From contig NZ_CP064703.1 in the NCBI RefSeq assembly GCF_023101085.1, forward strand, positions 4,650,001 to 4,714,000: DNA of 64,000 nt, written 5' to 3'. The notes under the pieces were generated by a model. The model worked only from the letters and a program-made list of their open reading frames with translations, did no database searches and was not told the origin of the DNA. The position numbers were made by a program, and so were the translations under genes. This DNA is from Bradyrhizobium sp. 170. Its GTDB lineage: Bacteria; Pseudomonadota; Alphaproteobacteria; Rhizobiales; Xanthobacteraceae. Of this stretch, positions 18,011 to 29,313 are shown piece by piece. The number at the start of each line of letters is the position of its first letter. Within the stretch, counting starts at the first letter, position 1.

Positions 18011-18237
18011 TGCGGAAAACCCTTTCTGAACCGCAGCGCCCGAAACCGCTACAGGCACCGACACCTAGCCGCGCTGGGGCGGCTGTCTCGTTGGCAATTG
18101 AGGCGGATACGTGACAGGTGTTCCCGCCATCATCAACTGCCCGCCTTCAATACAGCGGCAGACGAAAAGATCAATGCCGACAGGCATCTTTGGCGTTCCT
18201 CGCAGGCCGAGGCCAAAGCCTATGGTAAAGCTTTCGG

Positions 18238-20097
18238 GTGCGCATTTTCGAATCAAATCCCTGCCCGCCTGTGACCGTCTCCGGGCGTATCCGCCTGCGT
18301 GTGTTGGCATGTATCGCCCTCGCGCTGGGTGTAACGCCGTCCGGGCCGTTCTGCGAAGCGAAGGCGGCCGAAAGCCACGCGCTGGCGATGCACGGCGTGC
18401 CAGCCCTCCCCCCCGGTTTCACGCATATGCCCTACGCCAATCCCGATGCGCCGAAGGGCGGCCGGCTGGTCTGGGGCCTCCTTGGAACTTTCGACAGCCT
18501 CAATCCCCAGATCGTCCGCGGTATCGCCGTTCAGCAGATCAGGGGCTTTGTGGTCGAGAGCCTGATGGCGCGCGGCAATGACGAGGCTTTCACGCTCTAT
18601 GGCTTGCTGGCCAAAAGCGTCGAGACTGACGACGCGCGCAGCTACGTCACCTTCCACCTTGACCCCCAAGCGCGCTTCGCCGATGGCAAGCCGGTCACGG
18701 CAGAGGACGTGCTGTTTTCGTGGGAGCTGCTGCGCGACAAGGGCCGTCCCAATCACCGCCAGTATTATTCCAAGGTCGCAAAGGCCGAGGCGCCCGATCC
18801 GCGCACGGTGCGATTTGATTTTGGCGGCGCCAATGACCGCGAGCTGCCGCTGATCCTCGGCCTGATGCCGGTCTTGCCGCGGCACGCGGTCGATCCCGCG
18901 ACGTTCGAGGAAACGACAATGACCGGACCGATCGGTTCCGGTCCCTATCGCGTCACCGCGGTCAAGCCGGGGGCCAGCGTCACGCTGACCCGCAATCCCG
19001 ATTATTGGGGCCGCGACCTGCCGGCCAATCGCGGCTTGTGGAATTTCGACGAGATCAGGCTCGACTTCTATCGCGAGTCCAACGGCCAGTTCGAGGCGTT
19101 CAAGCGCGGCCTCTACGACTTCCGCGTCGAGCACGAACCGCTGCGCTGGCACGACGGCTACGATTTTCCGGCGGCCCGCAGCGGCGAAGTGATCCGCGAT
19201 ACCATCAAGACCGGGATGCCGCAGCCGTCGGAATTCCTGGTGTTCAACACCCGGCGCCCGGTGTTTTCGGACATCCGGGTGCGGCAGGCGCTGACGCTGT
19301 TGTTCGATTTCGAGTGGATCAACCGCAATTATTTTTTCGGACTCTATGCGCGCGTCGCGGGCTTCTTCGCAGGCTCCGAACTATCCGCCTATGCCCGTCC
19401 CGCCGACGAGCGCGAGCGCGAACTTTTGAAACCGTTCGCCGAGCGCATCCCGCCGGATATTCTCGACGGCAGTTATCGCCTGCCCGTCACCGACGGATCG
19501 GGCCGCGATCGCACGACCTTACGCAGTGCGCTGAAACTATTGTCTGAGGCCGGCTACGATCTCGATGGAACCGTGCTGCGGCAGCGTTCGACGAGGACGC
19601 CGCTCACCTTCGAAATCCTGGTGACGACGCGCGATCAGGAGCGGATTGCGCTGGCCTATCAGCGCGACCTCAAGCGCGCCGGCATCGAGGCCAGCGTTCG
19701 CGCGGTCGATCCCGTGCAGTTCGACCAGCGCCGGCTCGGCTACGAGTTCGATATGCTGCAGAACCGCTGGGATCAATCGCTGTCCCCCGGCAACGAGCAG
19801 TCCTTCTACTTTGGTAGCCAGGCCGCCGACATTCCCGGCACGCGGAATTACATGGGAGCCAAGGAGCCCGCCATTGACGCCCTGATTGCGGCGCTGCTCG
19901 AGGCGCGCGAGCGTCCAGCGTTCGTGTCCGCCGTGCGAGCACTCGACCGCGCCCTGATGTCGGGCTTCTACGCTATCCCCGTTATTAACGTGCCGGAGCA
20001 ATGGATAGCGCGATGGAATCGGGTAGAACGGCCTGTAGCGACCGCGCTGACGGGCTATCTGCCGGAAACTTGGTGGCAGAAGCCGGAAGCGAAATGA
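18238..20097 (+). CDS. ABC transporter substrate-binding protein, family 5 (peptide/YejA-like)
   Basis: A 619-residue exported solute-binding protein starting at GTG 18238, with a hydrophobic signal region at about residues 18-40 after an unusually long polar lead; an internal start is possible. SBP_bac_5 landmarks include HMPYANPDAPKGGRLVWG and YGLLAKSVE near the N-terminus and FNTRRPVFSDIRVRQALT in the middle. The HMPYANP block is typical of the YejA group, which binds oligopeptides and microcin C. No permease or ATPase genes are adjacent, so it is an orphan binding protein or serves a distant transporter. Confidence 0.88.
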   Translation: MRIFESNPCPPVTVSGRIRLRVLACIALALGVTPSGPFCEAKAAESHALAMHGVPALPPGFTHMPYANPDAPKGGRLVWGLLGTFDSLNPQIVRGIAVQQIRGFVVESLMARGNDEAFTLYGLLAKSVETDDARSYVTFHLDPQARFADGKPVTAEDVLFSWELLRDKGRPNHRQYYSKVAKAEAPDPRTVRFDFGGANDRELPLILGLMPVLPRHAVDPATFEETTMTGPIGSGPYRVTAVKPGASVTLTRNPDYWGRDLPANRGLWNFDEIRLDFYRESNGQFEAFKRGLYDFRVEHEPLRWHDGYDFPAARSGEVIRDTIKTGMPQPSEFLVFNTRRPVFSDIRVRQALTLLFDFEWINRNYFFGLYARVAGFFAGSELSAYARPADERERELLKPFAERIPPDILDGSYRLPVTDGSGRDRTTLRSALKLLSEAGYDLDGTVLRQRSTRTPLTFEILVTTRDQERIALAYQRDLKRAGIEASVRAVDPVQFDQRRLGYEFDMLQNRWDQSLSPGNEQSFYFGSQAADIPGTRNYMGAKEPAIDALIAALLEARERPAFVSAVRALDRALMSGFYAIPVINVPEQWIARWNRVERPVATALTGYLPETWWQKPEAK

Positions 20098-20140
20098 ATC
20101 ACCAACTGTGCAACCCTCGTGACAGAGCCGAAGTAACACC

Positions 20141-21646
20141 GTGACCCAGCCCACCGCTTCGCCCACGCTCGATACGTTGTTCAAACGGAACCTGGCGCGA
20201 CAGCCGGATGCGCTGGCGCTGGTCGATCCCCTCAACAAGCAGCGCATCACCGGCCAGCCCCCGAAGCGTCTTACCTTCGCGCAGGCCGACCGCATGATCT
20301 CGTCGCTGGCCGCGCACTTCATCGAATCCGGCTTGCCGTCCAATTCGGTGATCGCGGTTCAACTGCCCAACACCATCGAATTCGCGCTCACCGTGCTCGC
20401 CGCCTTCCGCGCCGGGCTCGTCGTCGCGGTGCTGCCGCTGCTCTGGCGGCAGTCGGAATTGACCATGGCGCTCAACCGCACCGCCGCGCGGGGGATCGTG
20501 ACCTCGGGCAGGATCGACGGCGTGATCTATTCGGACATCGCCATGAACGCCGCCGCCGAAGCGTTCTCGATCCGCCATGTCTGCGGCTTCGGCAGCGACC
20601 TGCCCGATGGCATGGCCTCGCTCGACAATGCGATTTTCCGGGAATCCCTGACCACGCGCGCCGTGATCCAGGACGGCCGCAAGGCGGCGCTGATTTCCTT
20701 CGATGTCACCGCGGACGGCTTCCGGCCGGTCCCGCGCGCCCATCTCGGCCTGATTGCCGGCGGCCTTGCGATGTCGCTCGAAAGCGACGTGCCGCAGGGC
20801 GCAACTGTCCTGTCGGCCTTCTCGCCGATGTCGTTTGCCGGCCTCGCCTCGTCGCTGGCGATCTGGCTCTTGTCGGGCGGAACGCTGGTGCTGCACCATC
20901 CGTTCGACGAAGAGGCGCTGGAACAACAGATCATTGAACAAGCCTGCGACACGCTGATTGCACCTGCCCAACTGGCGCTGAGGCTGGACGAACTGGACCT
21001 CGCTGCGCGGATGCCTAGCCTGCGCAATGTCATCGGCCTGTGGCGCACACCGGAACAGGTCGGCTCCAGCGCGTGCTGGACCGCGCAACAAGCGACGCTG
21101 ACGGATGTCTATCTGTTCGGCGAGGCCGGATTGTTCGGCGCGCGCCGGATCGCGGAGGACGGCTCGCCGGCCCTGATCAAGCCCGGCCTCCACGGCGCGC
21201 CGCGCGAATTGCCGGGATCGTCGATCGCCGGCGAGATCCTGCTGACGCCACGTGGCACGTTGGGATTGCGCGGGCCGATGGTGCCGGTCGCGGCCTATGC
21301 GCCGCCTCCGCCGCCGAGCGACTCCCTGATCGCCTCGCCGCCGCGCGATTACGTCGATACGGATTACGCGGCACGGCTCGACCGCGTGACCGGCGCGATC
21401 AACATCACTGCGCCGCCGTCCGGCGTCATGGCCGTCGGCGGCTACCGCTTCCTGGCGCAGGACCTGCAGGAATGGGCGCGGCGGCTCGGCCAAGGCGCGC
21501 TGTTGACCGCATTGCCCGACCGCCTCAGCGGCCACCGGCTCGCCGGCCGCGCGCTCGACAATGCGCGCGCCCGCGACGCGCTGACAGAACTCGGCCTTAA
21601 CCCGTTGATGGTGGAAGCCTTTCGCGATCGGAACAGCCCGACCTGA
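20141..21646 (+). CDS. degenerate AMP-binding (adenylate-forming) protein
   Basis: A 501-residue protein beginning at GTG 20141, 43 bp after the binding-protein gene. The N-terminal 250 residues follow the acyl-CoA synthetase fold (LTFAQADRMISSLAAHFIES, VIAVQLPNTIEFALTVLAAF, SPMSFAGLASSLAIWLLSGG). The ATP-gripping P-loop, normally TSGTTGxPK, is replaced by ISFDVTADGFRPVPRAHL. The C-terminal part lacks the catalytic lysine region and motif YRTGD. It is therefore probably not a working ligase; it may be a binding or regulatory relative. The gene is intact, so it is not a simple pseudogene. Confidence 0.72.
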   Translation: MTQPTASPTLDTLFKRNLARQPDALALVDPLNKQRITGQPPKRLTFAQADRMISSLAAHFIESGLPSNSVIAVQLPNTIEFALTVLAAFRAGLVVAVLPLLWRQSELTMALNRTAARGIVTSGRIDGVIYSDIAMNAAAEAFSIRHVCGFGSDLPDGMASLDNAIFRESLTTRAVIQDGRKAALISFDVTADGFRPVPRAHLGLIAGGLAMSLESDVPQGATVLSAFSPMSFAGLASSLAIWLLSGGTLVLHHPFDEEALEQQIIEQACDTLIAPAQLALRLDELDLAARMPSLRNVIGLWRTPEQVGSSACWTAQQATLTDVYLFGEAGLFGARRIAEDGSPALIKPGLHGAPRELPGSSIAGEILLTPRGTLGLRGPMVPVAAYAPPPPPSDSLIASPPRDYVDTDYAARLDRVTGAINITAPPSGVMAVGGYRFLAQDLQEWARRLGQGALLTALPDRLSGHRLAGRALDNARARDALTELGLNPLMVEAFRDRNSPT

Positions 21647-21737
21647 AAGCCGCCGGCAGGGGCGGCGTTGACGCCGCATTAAGCGGCGCAAACTAGACTC
21701 GCAGGTTCCAGATGCGCGCCTGACCCGAGTTCTAAAA

Positions 21738-22994
21738 ATGTCCCAGCAAGGTCCGATCCTCGTCGTGTCGACTGCGAGACGGCCGTCTTTTGCCGCCACG
21801 CTCGATGTCGGCAGGCTGTTTCCGGTGGTCGAGACCGAGTGGGCGGACGCGGTGCGCGCGGTCGAACAGGTCCAACCGGCCGCCGTGCTGGCTGCAACTG
21901 CCGACGCCGATGAAGCCGGACTGGCGGAACTGGCAGCGCGGGTTGCGGCACGCCAGCCTTATCTGCCGCTGATCGCGGTCGACCCACGGGTGCCGCATCC
22001 AGACAACGTCATTCCCTTCTTTCAGAGTCAAATCTCGCAAACCCAAACCTCGCAATCCCAAGGCGGCTCCGACCGTCTGGTGGCTCGGCTGCGTGCCGCG
22101 CTGCGCGTGCGGTCGTTGCATGCGACCGTGATGCGCCGGCTGGTGCCGGCAACGCCGATGGCGCTGTCAGATATCGATCCGGCGCGCGATGCTACCGTGC
22201 TGCTGATCGGCCGCGGCGGAGCCTATCCGACGTTGTCGGTCGCGCTTGGCGAGCGCACCGGTGTGGTCGGCGCGCTCTCGATCGAGGCGGCGGCGAAGCA
22301 TCTCAACGTCAGGGACATCGACGGCATCGTGCTCGGCGAAGGTTTTAGCCCGCGCGTGGTCGACGCCTTCCTCACCGTGCTGACGGAGGACGCCCGTTTC
22401 CGCAACCTTCCCGTCGTCGTGACGGTCATCGATCTGGCGCCGGCCTACGATCTGCCGAATCTCGAGGTCGTGTCCGACAACGCCGCCCAAGTGGTTGCGA
22501 CGGCGCTGCCGCTGATCCGCCAGCATGCCTTCGAAGCCCATCTGAGCCGCACGCTGAAGGCCATCGACGCCGACGGCCTGATCGACGCACGGACCGGCCT
22601 GCTCACCCGGGAGGCTTTCGAGCGCGACTTTGCCAGCGCCATCTACCAGACGCAGCAACGCGGCGGCGGGTTGTCGGTCGCACGCTTTTCGTTCGATCCC
22701 GAACACCCGCGCGCGCAATTCGACGGCGCGCGGATCATTAGCCGCTTGATGCGGCAAATGGATTTCGGCGCCGCCCAGGAGGACGGTTCGGTTGTCGTAG
22801 TCTTCGCCGAAACCGACCTCAAGACGGCGCACACCATCGCGCGGCGGCTGTCGAGCGTGATGCGCCACACCAGCCACGGCACGCGCGACGCGCGCGCGGA
22901 GCCGTCGGTGACGGTCGCAACGCTGCTGCCGAACGATTCCGCAAAATCGCTGCGGTCACGCCTGCAAGAAGAGGCGCATCGCGCCGCGTCGTAA
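21738..22994 (+). CDS. degenerate GGDEF protein with receiver-like N-terminus
   Basis: A 418-residue cytosolic protein. Residues about 5-80 and 150-260 look like two receiver-type alpha/beta folds (ILVVSTAR, VLLIGRGG, LPVVVTVIDL). The last 140 residues start with DARTGLLTREAFERDF, the normal entry of a GGDEF domain, but the GG(D/E)EF signature is missing; the corresponding stretch reads MDFGAAQEDGSVVVVFAET. Cyclic-di-GMP synthesis is therefore unlikely. The general layout resembles a PleD-like regulator that has lost activity. Confidence 0.65.
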   Translation: MSQQGPILVVSTARRPSFAATLDVGRLFPVVETEWADAVRAVEQVQPAAVLAATADADEAGLAELAARVAARQPYLPLIAVDPRVPHPDNVIPFFQSQISQTQTSQSQGGSDRLVARLRAALRVRSLHATVMRRLVPATPMALSDIDPARDATVLLIGRGGAYPTLSVALGERTGVVGALSIEAAAKHLNVRDIDGIVLGEGFSPRVVDAFLTVLTEDARFRNLPVVVTVIDLAPAYDLPNLEVVSDNAAQVVATALPLIRQHAFEAHLSRTLKAIDADGLIDARTGLLTREAFERDFASAIYQTQQRGGGLSVARFSFDPEHPRAQFDGARIISRLMRQMDFGAAQEDGSVVVVFAETDLKTAHTIARRLSSVMRHTSHGTRDARAEPSVTVATLLPNDSAKSLRSRLQEEAHRAAS

Positions 22995-23019
22995 CCGCCC
23001 CTTGCCGGCACCACAACGT

Positions 23020-23165
23020 TCCCCGGATGCTGCGCAGCGCGCTCGGGATCGCGCTTCGCGCGACTCCGGCGGTGCGCTCCTGTTCCGGGGTCCATCGTTC
23101 TACGTTTGGAATGGGTCCCGGCCCTGCGGAGCAGCACTTCGTGCCGCACCGCGTCCGGGACACGA
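23020..23165. repeat. paired palindromic intergenic repeats
   Basis: Two nested imperfect palindromes stand between the convergent GGDEF-like gene and mfd: CCCCGGA at about 23030 with TCCGGGG near 23090, and GTCCCGG near 23118 with CCGGGAC near 23158, the latter holding an inner GGAGCAGCACTTCGTGCCGC stem. This resembles long extragenic palindromes I recall from Bradyrhizobium; it could terminate both genes. Confidence 0.5.
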
Positions 23166-23171
23166 AAGCAA

Positions 23172-26686
<3,515 letters not shown>

Positions 26687-26690
<4 letters not shown>

Positions 26691-26977
26691 GCGTCGTGAT
26701 CCACAGCGCGAAACGCCTTGATGCGGTCGAACAGCGCGGTCGCATATTCTGGATCGAGCGGCTTGTCGCCGATCACCGCGGCATAGAGATCGGGATCGGG
26801 CACCTCGATCAGGCGCTCGAGTTCGGCCAGTTCGTCATCGCGCATGCCCGATATCTCGGCATCCGCAAAACGGCCGAGGATGAGATCCATCTCGCGGGTA
26901 CCGCGATGCCAGCAGCGGAACAAAAGCCGCTTGCGGCGGTCGTCGAGGCCACCGCTTGATCGTGTCGTACCCGTCAT
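26687..26977 (-). CDS. sdhE: succinate dehydrogenase assembly factor SdhE (FAD assembly)
   Basis: A 96-residue protein from the ATG at 26977 (MTGTTRSSGGLDDRRKRLLF). The RGTREMD motif is the hallmark of the SdhE/Sdh5 family, which promotes covalent flavinylation of SdhA. It precedes mfd with a 4-bp overlap, an arrangement common in alphaproteobacteria. A longer frame upstream to 27043 is possible but lacks family similarity. Confidence 0.93.
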
Positions 26978-27415
26978 TGTCCCATTCCATTTCGAACGCC
27001 AAAAGCCCGGACGTGCCGGGCGGGGTTGATATAGCCCTCGCACCGGGGAATGTCAGTAGCGTTTCGCCCACAGAACCTCGCGAAAGTAGCGTATGTTGCT
27101 CGCACAGCAGTCGTTGCGCGCACAACCCCTGCGTGGATTGCTTCCGCCTTCGCTCGTTGAGCTTCTGCGGACAAGTCGTCGCTCGTGACGGGACTTGCGG
27201 ATTTTCCATTTCGCCGTTATGTGTCTCGCGCGATCGGTGGCCGATTTTGGCACGATCATCACGGAGAAGGCTCGATGACGTTGTCTCGCCGCCCCGTCGA
27301 GGGCATCGCCTAAGGGCGCGTGCGTTAGCCGCGCCGCTTGGGAATTCGCGCGCTTAAGTCAGCGATATCTGCGTTGCGCGCGCCGACGATTCCAAGATCT
27401 CCTGAAAGTTTTTCA
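26978..27415. other. 438-bp divergent gap between sdhE and rtcB2
   Basis: No supported gene. It must hold the promoters of the sdhE-mfd and rtcB2-prfH units. Short frames here have no motif and poor codon character. I see no clear operator or upstream activator sequence, and no sigma-54 promoter of the kind that drives rtcBA in enterobacteria. Confidence 0.5.
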
Positions 27416-28609
27416 ATGGGCACTTCTCCCAAGGTGGACGGCTGCGCGCCGATCCACGTCTTCGCCTCGTCCAAATCCTGGATCGAGGGTAACGCCACGC
27501 TTCAACTCCAACAGGTCGCCGGATTGCCCGGCGTGCGAGCGGTCGCGGCCATGCCGGATCTTCATCCCGGCAAATATGGCCCGGTCGGCTGCGCCGTTCT
27601 GGCTGATCGCATTCACCCGCAACTGGTCGGCTCCGACATCGGCTGCGGCATGGGCCTGTTTGAGCTCGATATCGCGGCGCGCAAGCTGCGGCTCGACCAA
27701 TTGGCCGACCGGTTGCACGCGCTCGATCAGCCGTGGGATGGCGACATCGACGGCGTCCTGACGGGCGCCGGCCTGCACACCACCACCTTTGATGCCTCGC
27801 TTGGCAGCATCGGCGGCGGCAATCACTTCTGCGAACTTCAGGCCATCGAGGAAATCCTTGAGCCTGAGATTGCCGCGCAGGCGGGGCTCGACAGCGACCT
27901 TGCGTATGTCCTGGTCCATTCCGGTTCGCGGGGCCTCGGCTTCTCGATACTGGAGCGCATCCTGCTAAAGGGGCAGGCAACGCTTGATCCCGCGAGCGAT
28001 GAAGGCGGAGCCTACATGGACGTGCACGATCACGCCGTGCAGTGGGCCAAACTCAATCGTCGCATCATCGCGGAACGGGCCGCAGCGGCGGCGCGTGCGG
28101 ACCTGCGTCCCGTCAACGATCTCGCGCACAACATGGTCGAGCGTGCGCACAGCGCAGACGGCGACGTCATGGCGCTGCACCGGAAGGGTGCGGCGGCGTC
28201 CGATCGCGGGCTGGTGCCGGTGCCGGGCTCGCGCGGGACGCTGTCGTATCTGGTGGAGCCGCTTCCGGCGATGCGAACGGAGGCGCTCGCCTCGCTCGCG
28301 CATGGTGCGGGCCGCAAATACGACCGCGGCTCCATGCACGGCCGCGTCCGGGTCAAGAAATCCGACGTGGCGCGGCTGGAACGCAATCCCTATGGCGGCA
28401 TCGTGGTCTGCGGGGATCGTGGCCTGCTCGCGGAAGAGGCGCCGGAGGCCTACAAGAACATTGAACGCGTCATCGCCGACCTGGTCGAGTTCGGCCTGGC
28501 GCGTGTGGTGGCGACGTTCCGGCCGCTGGTGACGTTCAAGAAGGCGCAGTCGAATGCCGCAGCCGGCGGCGCCAAACGGGAGAAATCCTGGAAGGAGGAT
28601 CGCCGATGA
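27416..28609 (+). CDS. RtcB2-type RNA ligase (PrfH-associated)
   Basis: A 397-residue RtcB-family ligase that joins RNA 2',3'-cyclic phosphate or 3'-phosphate to 5'-hydroxyl ends using GTP and Mn. Metal and GMP sites are present: HPGKYGPVGCAV, GSDIGCGMG (Cys), GGGNHFCE, HSGSRGLG, PVPGSRGTLSYLVEP and the GMP-attaching His in LAHGAGRK. It is the shorter RtcB2 type, always paired with PrfH. The start at 27416 (MGTSPKVDG) is chosen because the longer TTG-initiated frame adds a non-conserved tail. Its TGA overlaps the prfH ATG by 4 bp. In known systems the pair repairs and rescues ribosomes cut in the decoding centre. Confidence 0.9.
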   Translation: MGTSPKVDGCAPIHVFASSKSWIEGNATLQLQQVAGLPGVRAVAAMPDLHPGKYGPVGCAVLADRIHPQLVGSDIGCGMGLFELDIAARKLRLDQLADRLHALDQPWDGDIDGVLTGAGLHTTTFDASLGSIGGGNHFCELQAIEEILEPEIAAQAGLDSDLAYVLVHSGSRGLGFSILERILLKGQATLDPASDEGGAYMDVHDHAVQWAKLNRRIIAERAAAAARADLRPVNDLAHNMVERAHSADGDVMALHRKGAAASDRGLVPVPGSRGTLSYLVEPLPAMRTEALASLAHGAGRKYDRGSMHGRVRVKKSDVARLERNPYGGIVVCGDRGLLAEEAPEAYKNIERVIADLVEFGLARVVATFRPLVTFKKAQSNAAAGGAKREKSWKEDRR

Positions 28610-29229
28610 TCCGACTTCTCTTCACCAGCGGGCGCGGTCCGGCGGAGTGCCGGATCGCGGTCCGGAAGGCTGTTGCGGCTCTTACTGCTGAGGCTGCGTC
28701 GCTCGGACTCGAGACCGATTGCCTGGAAGGGCCGAATACGGACGAGCATGGCCCGGCTTCGGCGATCGTCGTCATTCACGGCGATGCCGCGGCGGCATTC
28801 GCGCGGCCGTGGATCGGTGCGATCCAATGGGTGGCGCAAAGCCCGCTCCGGCCACATCACAAGCGGAAGAACTGGTTTATCGGCGTGTTCGAGCTACCGG
28901 CGCTGCCTGATGCACCGAAAGCGCTGGCGATCCACGATGTTCGCTTTGAAGCCTTCCGGGCCGGCGGCCCCGGCGGCCAGCATCAGAACAAGACCGAGAG
29001 CGCCGTCCGCGCCACCCACATCGCAAGCGGTCTCTCTGTGGTGGCGCGCGAGGAGCGCTCGCAGCACCGAAACAAGGCGCTGGCCTTGGAGCGAATTGCG
29101 GCGCTGCTCAAGTTGCAGGGCGAACTGGAAGCGATCACCGCGCGGAACGATGCGCACGCGGTGCATGACCGCCTCGAGCGCGGGCGCCCGGTGAAGCGGT
29201 TCAAGGGCGATGCCTTCCGGGCGTCGTAA
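28606..29229 (+). CDS. prfH: peptide chain release factor H
   Basis: A 207-residue release-factor homologue lacking the codon-recognition domains of RF1/RF2. The peptidyl-tRNA hydrolysis motif GGQ lies in AGGPGGQHQNKTESAVRATH, followed by the basic C-terminal tail (VKRFKGDAFR). It starts with MIRLLFTSGRGPAECRIAV, as in other PrfH. It overlaps rtcB2 by 4 bp. PrfH acts on ribosomes with cleaved 16S rRNA, freeing the nascent peptide so that RtcB2 can reseal the RNA; this role is taken from studied homologues. Confidence 0.93.
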   Translation: MIRLLFTSGRGPAECRIAVRKAVAALTAEAASLGLETDCLEGPNTDEHGPASAIVVIHGDAAAAFARPWIGAIQWVAQSPLRPHHKRKNWFIGVFELPALPDAPKALAIHDVRFEAFRAGGPGGQHQNKTESAVRATHIASGLSVVAREERSQHRNKALALERIAALLKLQGELEAITARNDAHAVHDRLERGRPVKRFKGDAFRAS

Positions 29230-29313
29230 TCGTTGAACCCTGGTCGGAAAAAAGCCGTGGACGTCTCGCCCAAACCCGCGCATGACGGCACGAAACGGTC
29301 TTAGGTTTCCTTG

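Noticed and set aside
20099..21799. 566-codon minus-strand frame opposite the adenylate-like gene
   Set aside because: Arg/Gln/His-rich antisense shadow typical of GC-rich coding DNA; no motif; the plus-strand gene has clear family similarity.
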